DNA from: Chrysoperla carnea | Lineage: Eukaryota > Arthropoda > Insecta > Neuroptera > Chrysopidae | Length of the DNA: 64,000 nucleotides | Direction: 5' to 3' | NCBI RefSeq assembly: GCF_905475395.1 | Contig: NC_058338.1 | Coordinates: 6,958,935-7,022,934 of the forward strand | Shown here: one piece after another, positions 47,201 through 59,200 of the stretch | Position numbering within the stretch: the stretch's first letter is position 1 | Layout: every line of letters starts with the position of its first letter | Position numbers and translations under genes: made by a program | The notes under the pieces: model-generated | What the model was told of the DNA's origin: nothing | Database searches by the model: none | The model's input: the letters and a program-made list of their open reading frames with translations, nothing else

Positions 47201-50200
47201 TTCGAAAACAATCCGTTACCTTTTAGTCCACGCTTGTTGTTTCATTTTTGTTAAAAGTAAGCCATTTTGATTTTTGAAAAACGCATCTTTTAAGGCTGTG
47301 CTCGTTTTGACATTAAGCAAGGCTTAATGCGTGCTTAGTGCTCTAAAAGTAATACACCATAATTATAAGTACGTCGGTTTTATCTACAAATATTTACAAG
47401 GATTTTTATTCAAGAAAAACAAGTCAATTCGGTAACTTGCCACAAAAAAACGACAGATTTAAATAATTTTCATCTATTTTGACACGACTACAAGTGATAA
47501 ATATATTATTTCTATAATAATTTGTCATTTTTTAGCTTATAGTTTTTTTTTACAAATTTTTTGTTATTTTTAAATATTTTAAATCAGCACATACTATTTT
47601 AAAAATTAGAACACATTTTTTGTATTTTGTTGGCCTCTCACACACAGTCTCTCAAATTAAACCGTAAAAATTAATTTAAAAAAAATCGTAAAAATACGCG
47701 CGGCCACAACAAAAAAATATATATATGTATATATATAAATATTATACTTAAAACAAAAAAACAGATACCGTAAAAATGTTTTTTTTTTTTATATTTTTTA
47801 TCGAAAATTATTTCGATTAAACCGAAACACAATTTTATAAAAATGAAAAAAACTCGATGGCACATTTAAAAAAACCGAGATATAATTAAACATATACCGC
47901 GTGATGTTCAAGGTGAAATATTACGAATTTTATATCTTAGAAATAAAAATGGAGTTTAAAAAATGTTTTTTTGTACTATGGGGGCTATTTTTTTGATTAA
48001 TAGAAAAGCATCTAGGTTAGGTTAGAGTGGCTGTCCTGGGGTGGGACACACGTAGACTATTGGGTCGGTTGTGATACCGAAAAAGGATTGGCCCATGACC
48101 AGCACTATTTCATGAACCATTTGGAGCTGTTCAAGAACAGCAGGAGTGCTTTGACTTCGACGGACGTTAGGTCGGAAAGGTCGCCAAAGAGAGGTTGGCT
48201 CAAGTAAATCCAACTCATCATGGCAAGAGCTGGGCAGTGACAGAGAAAATGAGACAAAGTCTCCTCCTCTTCACCACTGTGACAGCTCCTGCAGTAGTCG
48301 TGATACACTACCAGGCCCAGACGTTAAATGGAATAGCACCTAACAAAAGGTCTAAAAAATTTATCTCAAAAAATTTATACAAACTAAAATCTATTTCATT
48401 TGGTACTGAACCCTTCAGAACGAGAGATTACGCGTAGAGAGATTCTCTCACACTTATTTGAAAACCTTTTTTTCAAGAGAGTTTCTCTCATCACCTGAGT
48501 AATGATTGTAGTACGAAAGACGATCAGCCTGAAGGGTTATAATTTCATTGATTCCCATAATAATTCCTAGGAATATTTTGTGATATAAAATTTTAGTGTA
48601 AAATGGCATAGATTTCTGTTGACATCCAAATAATCTAGAAAGTATCCCTAACATTTTTCCGAAGAGTATTTTATTACTAAGATAGAAATTCGTAACACTT
48701 GAATAGGTTACGAGCATTCGATATATGGAAGGGTTTTTCTTGATTCGAATGAAATTTTCTTATGAAAAGATAAAATGAATGGAAATCTGGTTATTTTAAA
48801 TAAAAATTAAAAAAATAATATTTATGTAGAGCAATTATCGAATTGCACGTTGAACGCCTGCGCATAAACGCAGAGCGCAGACGCAAGTCACGACGTTAAA
48901 ATAAAAAAAAAATGCTTTGATTTAAAAATACATAGTATTTATATATATTTTTCTTCGTAATCACACAAAATATATGATTTTTGTTTTCTAATACCGATCA
49001 TTAAAAAAGAAAATGAGAAAAATTTTCCTTTTAAAAAGAAAATTAATTATAGCGAGTGTGTCCTTTTTTTTGTTTAAATTTTATAACTTAAAAATTATTT
49101 ATTGCATTGTGTGCAAACGTTTTAACTTCGTTTTAAGCATTAAAAAGTAAAAGAAAAAATTGTTAATTATCACCAATTTGTTGAAAAACACAAAAAAATG
49201 TCTTTGTGTAAATCAAAACATTGGGGCCCTAGGCCATTTACTTATTAGAGAGAGGATAGGAGGAGCTTTTTTTGATTGAGCTAACCTGCTTCGCTATCAC
49301 TCGAGTCTGATGAACTACTGGACATACTCGAGCTACTGGAATCTGAATCCGTGCTACTTGACGAGGAGGAAAGTCGACCTGAAGGACCGCCTCCACTGCC
49401 TGGTGCAACTTCAACCTTATTATTTTCATCTGGAAATAAATAAATACAAAATTCTACCGTTTGTTCTCTCAAATTTATGTATAGAAATTAATACAATTAA
49501 TCCAGGAAAATTATAACATATTTTTGGGTAAATAAGTCACCAGGATTTATTCAGTAATGCTTCGAAAATCAAATACAATTTTATTTTCTCCCCTCCGGGC
49601 AGAAAGTGTCAACTTTCGACCCACTGCACTAAACGAAGCTGCCGTTTTTCTTATGTTTCTCAACATCAGATTAGATCACATGAAGTTGAGATTTGAGAAA
49701 TTTTGTATTTTGCTCCCAAGATGTGTTGTACTTCTTATAAATTGAAGTAATTTGGTATAAAATTGACTTTTCGTTAACTGACATCCTTAAACTCGAAAGC
49801 TCATTAAGAATTTGCGATACTGACTTGAATGAAAGTCTACTTTTAAACTGAGACTCAAAAAATTTTCTGCTTTCTAAATTCCTGTCGATTCTTTTATTTT
49901 AAAAAATTTACTGGCTTTTTATTTTACTAATTTTTGCCGATTTGTGCTTATCATATTTTAGCGCATGTTATAAATAATTTCCTGGATTTAAAACTAAAAT
50001 GAATCAGCCATTAACAAATGAATTTGAATAATTATTGTTCTTTTTTTTTTCAAAATGGTAAAATTTACATAAATTGTCAAAATGGCGGGCGGGTAGATGA
50101 ATTTCAAGCGAACAAAATGTATAAAATTGAACCCTTAAAATACAAAATTTAGCGCCATAAAAGCAAAAAAACAAGAGACACCCAAACAGATATGATTTAT

Positions 50201-53200
50201 ATAAAATGAGGAAAAAAAATGATTCGATTTTACAAAAATAAATTTAAATAAAAGTTTTTGGTTATTTTCAGATAGTTTCACTCTACTACTTTTTTTTTTG
50301 GTGGTCTTGAAAATGTTGTGTTACCGTACCTTTTTTTGTGGTTTTTTTGACGCTGCCTAACTGGCCTGTTACGTCTTGGAGTCGCTTTTCTAACTCTTGT
50401 TTCTTTTCTGCCATCTGCTCGTCTTTTGACTTTCCCGATATTTTCTTGTCTGTGTTAGAACATACATATTGCACTTACATATAAAAAAATAAACAGCACC
50501 TTTCTGCACTAACAAAGCAATTGTACTTACAAATGGGCACTAGTTGTGCTAAAATTTATCCTCTTATGAAGCACTTAAATAGTAAAATAGTTAAAAAAAT
50601 TTATATTATTTATTAAGTCACGTCAGATTAATTAGCTTGCAAAAAATAATTAAAAGTTTTTAAGAAAAATTCAAAAATTTAGCACAATTTAAAAATTTTG
50701 AAATTTTATGTTTTTTTTTTTTTTAAACGTCTTTCAAACTCTTAAAACTTACGAGAAATATTTGTGTTTTGAAAATTTTATTTAGAGAAAACCAGAAACT
50801 TATTTTTAAATGGTACTAAAATTTTTTTAAGTATTTTTTTTCCAAAAAAATAGATCAGTCATTAGAGTATAATAAAATTAGATTAGTTCTACGCCACAAT
50901 CGGATACTGAGATAATTTTCCATTTTCCAAAGGAATTTGACGTAAAATTAGGTGTCCTAATACTGCAGAGTTACAGCTTTTAAATTTTCATTCTTTTAAC
51001 TTTAAAACGAGACCATTTTAAAGAAAATTTTCTCTTTGTAGTTGAATCTGATATCTGTTTGTAATAGAGATTTCGGTAATATTCAAGTTTTCGAATCCAT
51101 ATTCGCTCAGGTTTCAACCAAATTCGAAAAAACTAATTCTAAATTGACGTTTAGGTCTACTAAGTGTTCCTCCTTTCTCGGTAACTACGGTACTTATAAA
51201 TTTCGCAATGCTGGCAAAAGTCAAAAACAAGTGATTATAATCCTAAATTTTAATCGAATCGATTCTGTCTAGTTGAGAGCCTTCGTGCACGATTTTTCAA
51301 AATAAAATTCCTTTTTTTCCATAAGTTTTATAGATTTATGGCTTCACGCTTCAAGCAAAACGCGTCTAGCAACGAGCGGTTATAAATCGATCCAGAATAC
51401 GTCAGGTTGCTTCGATAAGAACACGGGGATTGAGGGTACTCCCATATATTAACAATATCTCACTTTGACTGAAGGCGAAACGTCGTCTGTCGTTTATCCT
51501 AGATTCTTAGTTACCTATTGTGTTGTTTTCAATGAGCCGTAATAAGTTGGATTGACTGTCACATCCAAATTTTCGATTGTGTAGAATCCGTTAAGTTACC
51601 GTATCAAAAAGGTAAAACCTGAACTATTAAGGCGCGGTTATTTTTCTCAGTACTCTAGTTTCAAGGCAAAAGTGACCTATCTCTGAATTAAAATCATGAA
51701 ATACGACAATCTTTAAGACGTTACTGCCATTTCAATTCAATCGAAAGAAATCCGAAATTGGGATAATATCGTTTGAAAATTATCTGATTAAATAATCAGT
51801 GCCTGATCGTACCGCATAAAATACGTCTAATGACTGGTCTAAAAAAAATTTAAAAAACTAAATAAGACAGTTACAACTAACATAAAAGCGTTCAAAAGTT
51901 TAAATTGTTCCAATTTTTCTTTGAATGTAATTTTTTTTGTTTGGAAATATCGAATTTCAAAATTTGTTATAACGAATCCACAACTGCACTATAATTTGAT
52001 TTATTAAAAAATTGTTTTGCTATATTTTCGCTCAAAAGTTATTTTGACAATTTGAAGTAGTGCAGAAAAAATGCTGTCAGATTTTATTCATATTTTATTT
52101 TAAAAAATTAAAATGAAAAAAAATAAATTAAACACATGCGTGGTAACTAAATTATCTTATAAATGCTAAGTAAGAAAATAAATACCAAATAATAAATAAA
52201 TAAATAAATAAATAAATAAACAAAAAAAATGATTAGACATGAACACAACCTCCACCGTTTACAATAATTTGAACCAATACATCTCCCAAAAATTAAAACC
52301 AAATATAAATTGATAGATCATGCTTTAAAAGAAAATCCATTTTGATTTTCAATGATGGTATCAATTTTTTTATACAGAAAATTCCTTACGTTCTTAATTG
52401 ATTTCTAAAACTCTATAACACTCAATTTTGAAGGAGGGGGATTTCTAAATATCTATTTTTTACGCATTCAAAACTTGGGAGAGCGGGGTTGAGATCAAAA
52501 CAAATGAATTATATTATTTCCACAGCTATTTCCACAGCTTCCACAGCCATTCAACCGTGTTTGCCTGAAACTCACTTGAGCACAGTTGAGAAATGTGGTA
52601 GGACTCTTGACAGGGCACTGTCGGTTGAAGTACCACCTTCATAACATTGGGTTCTCTGATGATCTCACATATAGGGCCTGTATGCAGGACGATGTAACCT
52701 CAGGACATGTTTTATGCACCTGCAAAAACCTGCAGGTGTCAAATTTAAAATGTTTCAGTTCGACACCTTGGATACATCAATCCTGAGAGAAATCCCGGGG
52801 GAGAAACTGCAAGCTTTCTACGTGGCGTCTAGCCTTGACAGCATACTATAGCTTTATCTAAAGGCACAGAGGCCTCTTGGTCTAGGAGCTAGGGCCCCAT
52901 TTGCGGTCCTTAGATGAAGAAATCTCTTATGTATTATTATTCTTAATAATAACATACACTGTTACTTTCTTCTAAAACGGAAAATTTTTGTTTTTGAGTA
53001 TTAATTTTCGAAAGACATATTCAATTCATAGCGCCTTAAAAAACCACAATAATTTCTTCTTAATTTTGATTTAACATGCACAGATATTGCAATGAAAATT
53101 AGCATAGAAAATGTATGAATAATGTGAGCGAGCGCAAACGTTTATATTTTTTCGTAGTTTTACGAGCGCCCATTATTTTTATAGCAGTTGAAACTATAAT

Positions 53201-56200
53201 TTTAATTTAGTTGTAAGCAGAAAATCACTATTAGTCGTATCAATGAATGTTTTTAATCGGGAGTCCTCAATTCTTTTTCTATATTATTTAAAATCAGAAA
53301 CATTTCAGATGGGGGAAATAATCTGGAGAGGGAATAGGTAATGTCGCTACTGATATATCGACACACATTGATTGAGATTGAGACTTAGTCCAACTTCATA
53401 TAAAAAAAATCAAGCCTTTGATCCAAAATTGCACTGGCGCTCGTACATCCTTAAACATGATATAGCACTAATATCTTTTTCTACAAGTGTTATTAAATAA
53501 CCAATCATAAACTTTTTGTTAATTCAAATATGATTTTTGTCTCCCAAAATGAGACCCAATTTGATGTAACGATTATGATAACACTCAAAAATGTTGCATA
53601 TGGTACATTAGTTACATTACTATAAAATCGTAAAGAAATCTGTGCTTTAGTAAGACTCAATTTTCCCCCATAGAACCCTTCTCTGAATTACAAGACCTAA
53701 AATCCTTTTATCAGTAAACGACCCAATTAGATTTGGGATGAGTTTCGTTAAAAGCACGAAAAGACGCTTGCCAATTTCTCAAATACTGGAAAATTTATCG
53801 AAAAAATATGAAATCGTATGGTAAGCAATATGTATGAAAAAGCTTGGAAAATTTTTCATTTTTTATGTAAAGTGTAATTAAAAACGTAAAGATTTTTCCC
53901 ATTAAATAAATATGAAAATTTGTTAATTAAGAAAAAGAAAAAAGCGAAATGGAGAACTATTTTAAGCTAAAATTTTGTATAATTAAAAAATTATTTATTA
54001 TAATATATTCAAAAAAATTTTCCTTCAAATGTAATCGAATTCCGTTGGGTCGAAGGCAGTGAACAAAATATTTAAAAGCTCAAATTTTAATAATAAAATA
54101 TTTTTAGGGCGTATTTGATCACTTAAAGCGAAACAAATGCGTTTTTTTAACAGTCCAAATCTTTTCGGAATTAGAATAAAGTTCCAAATTACAAATACGC
54201 GTGTCTGCAATAAAGGTATCGGAAATTTATTTGATTTCCTTGTAATACTTGAAATCCTAGAAAAATTAATTTTCCAGTGAAACAGATCTGTCTTTTTGGG
54301 AAGCAAGATACATGAGTATTAGGAGTTGCCTATGTTTCTCTGAGCTTCTGGACAAACGAACAGACAATTTTGCTGAGAACAACTCCAGCGGAGAAGCTGT
54401 GGGCTTTATGCGTGGCGTCTGGCCTCGGCAGAATTCCATAGCTCATTTGCTTAAAATAGCACCTCTTACCCGGAGACGTCTCGCCTTCGGAGGTCAGGTT
54501 TTTCTTAAAGAGAGCTTAGAGGACTGGTTGATCTTCGATCAATTTGCGGTAGGCTAAACCATGAAATGTGTTTAATTTTTCAAAATTAATAGTTCTCCAT
54601 TTAGAAAATAAAAAATTGCTACTAAAAAAAAATAGAAAAAAAATAAAGACACCGAAAAAATTTCTTTAAAAAATAATAATTTTGTAATAAACATGACACC
54701 ATCAACTCTACCATGCTAAAAAAATATATACGTATATAGTTCCAATTACATACGTCAGATAGCACTCCCATAGATATTTCAGTATTAAAATTTTTATTTT
54801 TAATTTAAAAGTTACTATAGAAATGTTACTATTTTAAAAATTTTTATAAATATTTGATCGTATATATTATGGAAGTGCTAATAATCGGTGGATTGTTGTA
54901 TTCCGCCGTTGGACGTTAAGTAACGGAACTTACAGTAAGGCTTACGTGGCTTTTTTCGAAGACATGATGCTACGTAGCTTTCAAGCTCACGTAGTGTAGA
55001 TGGTTTTAATGTCTCGAAATCGATTTCAATTTCATCAGGATTTGAATCACGCAATGAAGGTTCTCGAGATTGAATTATGTGTACGACTCGTCCTAATTTG
55101 TCACCTGTAATATAAAATAATCGACGATTAAAATTTATCCTGAAATATAGACTCTTGTGATTCCCAAGGGAATAGAATTAACATAGAAAAAAAATCATGA
55201 TTACAAGCAATTCAAATCGTCTTCAATCTTTTTGAGGAGAAAATAAAGGAAATTGAATCAGTTCTAAGGAATATTGAACATATTCAAACACACCCACGAT
55301 GTGATTGTTTTACGCTTAAAGTTACAAACATGTCGAATCTTTCTGAATGAGATTACTTTGCAACTAACATGAACTTTAAAACAATCGAATCGTGTCCATG
55401 TTTGAAGTTGTAAACTAAAAATAAATTTTACAAAATATAACTCACCAGGTAATTTATTAATATCCAGTGATAGTTGTCTTTTTTCATCGTAAGACATAGG
55501 TTTTGCGTTATCTTCATCTTCTGAATCAAACGCCAAATTAGGTGCATTTGCAGTTGATTTTTTCTTTCCTCTAGGTGCATTTGAATTGGTTTTCGGTCTT
55601 TTCGGTGCAGAAGCTGCTGGACCCGTTGCTGCTTTTGGTCCGCGAACTCCTTTATAATCGAAAAAAAGGATGGTTATAAATACGGTTAGGCGTAGTATTA
55701 TTTACACTAAGTCTTTGTCAAGATCTTGTGGTCGGGGATTTCTTTTTCGAGGGGGTTTTAATTTTACGGTAAGTTTAAAATTGATGAATAAGATGCTCCA
55801 CGACCTTGAAAACCGCTCCGCAAATTTTTATTTGCTTTGAAATAATTGCCAAAAACTGTGCCTATTTTAAAAAGAATAGAATTTTTACCTTTACTTTTAG
55901 GTGCCTTCGCTGTAGGTGGTAAATGGGGTGGATGTGCCGGTGTATGATGTAAAGCGGATGCTAATGATTTGCTTGCTGGTGGTGTTGCATGATGTAAGTC
56001 TGGTAACCTAACATCTCCAGCACCCATAGCCACACTTGCGATACTAGCACCCACACTGTCTGTTACGACTGAATTGTTTTTACTGCCAACATTATGGCTA
56101 CCTTTACCAGATAGGCCACTACCACTAACCGTTGGTTTTTTCATTTTTTCTTTTTCTTTCTGTTTTTTCTTTGCTTTCTTTTTACTACTACTTTCTTCAA

Positions 56201-59200
56201 CTAACTTTCTCATTCTTTCTTGCATTGCTAAAAGCTAAATAAATCGAAAACCAAAATATTAATTGAAAATCAATTATTATTGCTAAATTTTGAATAGATT
56301 ATAAAGAGAGCATGTGACATTAAAAGTGCGTAGAGGAACCCAAAAGGGGATTTGAGGAGTAATTTGAGCGTCAGATAAACATATGGAGGATTCCATGGAC
56401 CTTCTTAAGTACCTCCACCAAACACTAGTTCTTAATATAAGGACGCGTGCGTAGGGGACGATCAAATTAGTAAAAAAAATCGAATGAATTAACTAGAGCG
56501 CGCCAGATTAAGATATGATTAGCTAATTACATGCTAAAAAATGTACATTTCAATAAAAAAACTTTCAAGTTCTTTCACAGACATTTTTCCACAAACGAAT
56601 TTCTACAAAACATGAAATCTTGAAAAGAAAAGGGTTAAAAAAATTATAAAAACTTACCTCTTGTTCTAATATTTTAAGTTGATTGTTTCGTTCTTCTTCA
56701 GCTGAATCATCTGAATCACTAGATGATTCTGAACTGGAACCAGAAGAACTGGAATCTGATTTAGCCATAATACGTTGTGTCTGTGTTGGTGGAGGTTCGT
56801 CAGGTATTTTTGCATATCTAAAACAAAGAATTAAGGAAGTTAGAATCGTATAAAATTGAATTTTTTATTAATGGAAGCTAGAGCTGGGAGTTTTTGGTCC
56901 AATGATCCAAGAAAAACCGGAAAAATTTAAGCGAATTTTAATAGATTTTTTTAATTTTACTCTTCAAAACTTTCCATTACTTGTTTTTTATTTTACTTCC
57001 TAGTAAACGTTAGTTTTATATACTTTGGTACGGAATACTAAAAATATTTCATGTTTTAAAAAATAAAAAAGTGTAATAATTTGAATTAAAATTTAAATAA
57101 TTTTAAAATTTTAATAAATTTTAATGGATTGTAGGTCATATTAAATATAAATTTAAGTAATTGAAGCATAAAATTGAGGACTTACCTCATTTCAAAAACA
57201 TCTTGTAGTTTTCTGGCCATAGCAACCACATCATGATCAGGAGGATTATATTTATAACAATTAGTAAATATCAGTCTAACATCGGCAGCGAATTCGTTTG
57301 CTGTTCTATACTCTCTATTATCCATTTTCTGTTTGACGGTACCTAAATCCATAGGTTTTTTAATAATTTCATGATAGTCATGTAAACCAAGTAATTCGGC
57401 GTCAACCGGCTTATAAAATGGCCACGCATAGCCTGAATGTTTTTTCGAGAATAATTCTTTTAATATTTCATTACATGATTTCAGTGCATCCGAGAGTTTT
57501 TCTTTTGGTTTCGGTTGACCATGTTGTGGAGGTGTTGGTGTTATGTTTGCCATTATCGGTACAGGTTGATGATAAGGCAACAGACCATCTTGTTCCTGTC
57601 TTGATGGTTTTTTTATTTGTCGACCAGATTCACGTCTCGTTGATATTTTCGCTGATTTGGATTCCATCATTGGATAATGTGTTTCTAAAGGTGTCGCTGT
57701 TGGTGTAGTTGTGTCCGCCTTTCTTTTCACCCCTTTTTTCACTTTGACTGGCTGTGTTTGTAAGACCGTTGTCGGAAGCGCTGTACCATCCAACGGGTTG
57801 CTTATCGTTTGTGTGACATGGTAAGTATTCGACGGCATCTGCTGAGGTAGACTACTATGAGTGGCACTTGCAGCCGGCGCTATTGTTGTCGTTGCCGTGC
57901 TGCCCGGAACTGTTGCAGGAGCTGCCGAACCTAAAGGTAAACTTGTACGTTCAGTAGAACTGGCTACAGGAGTAGAAACAGTAGATGAAACGGATGCTGT
58001 AGGTCGACCCCGATTAGCACCAATACCGGGTAAACTACCTCCTACCCGACCTTTCTTACCCTTGCCGCCTTTAGGCGGAGGTGGATCCAATTCAACTTCG
58101 TCTTTTGGCATCATCGCCACTTTTGTAAGAAACAGCTTTTCTAATGTTTGCGCCATGACAACCACATCTTCTCCAGGTTTATTGTACACATAACAATTCG
58201 TGAACATTGTATTGAAGTCTTGTATACATTCTTTGCCGGACCAATAATAGTTGTTGTCTAATCTCTTCTTGATGGTTCCCAAATCCATGGGTTGTTTGAT
58301 AATTTTATGATAGTCCTAGGACATTTATTGTTTATTTTATTTACGAATATCAACATCCTTTTTAAATCAAATTTATTTATAATTAATTAATTATAGATAT
58401 ATAAATGTTTACATATTATTATAATTATAAATATCAAATTATTGTAATTCGAGTCAGGAATTTTAATTTTATACAATATTTTGTTATTTGTTCATTTAAA
58501 ATTATTTCTAGGTAACAAAACGGATATTCAAACCGTCAATATTCATTATCAAATCCATAAATGTCTATATTCAACCCAGATTGCTTACTTCAAAATAAAC
58601 ATTGCTATAGAAAATTTTTTATTGCGGAATTTGATAAAACTCAGTTTATAAGGTAAGTTTGACTCAAAAAATTCAAAAATCGGATTCATTTGACTATTTG
58701 GCGAATAGTTTGTGAAAAAAACCATACCCCGGATCGATTTTTGAAGTTAACTCGAAAACTATCCGTCTAAGCGTTAAATAAACCCGATTTTAACATTTTT
58801 TGGGTTAAAACTACTTAATATACTGAGTTTTATTGAAATTGGAAACAATAAATGTTTTTCGATTTTTTGCAATTTTCTGAAGGGGTACCCCTTAGAAAAA
58901 AGTCGAAAAATCGAAAAAAAAATTTATTGCGGAATTTGATAAAACTCAGTTTATAAAGTAAGTTTGACCCAAAAAATTCAAAAATCGGGTTCATTTTACT
59001 ATTGGGCGAATAGTTTGTGAGAAAAACCATACCCCTGATCGATTTTTGAAGTTAACTCGAAAACTATCCGTCTAAGCGTTAAATAAACCCGATTTTAACA
59101 TTTTTTGGGTTAAAAGTACCTAATATACTGAGTTTTATTGAAATTGGAAACAATAAATATTTTTCGATTTTTTGCAATTTTCTTAAGGGGTACCCCTTAG

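Larger units (their letters stand above)
38635..49285. other. Intron 9 of fs(1)h (10.65 kb)
   Basis: Separates the SEED-tract exon from the long-isoform-specific exons. Contains a long foldback (39110-39610), an AT microsatellite (39882-39985), a palindromic MITE (41622-41835), a relatively GC-rich island (42695-42895), a two-copy tandem duplication (46720-47325), a LINE end (48012-48330), and the probable polyadenylation signal of the short isoform (49098-49103). No additional coding exon needed or seen: the phase across the intron is consistent. Confidence 0.55.
50450..54933. other. Intron 7 of fs(1)h (4.5 kb)
   Basis: Separates the ET-domain exon from the exon with LQDVTGQL; codon Tyr759 is split across it. 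Contains two LINE 3' fragments (52545-52925, 54360-54560), an AAAT microsatellite (52191-52220), a short block near 50890-50920 shared with 33455-33475 ('cacaatcggatactgagata') and a 'gaaggcgaaacgtcg' dispersed-repeat motif near 51474. No exon seen. Confidence 0.5.

Noticed and set aside
57418-58193. Plus-strand frames of about 100 codons
   Set aside because: Shadows of the fs(1)h bromodomain exon 3.
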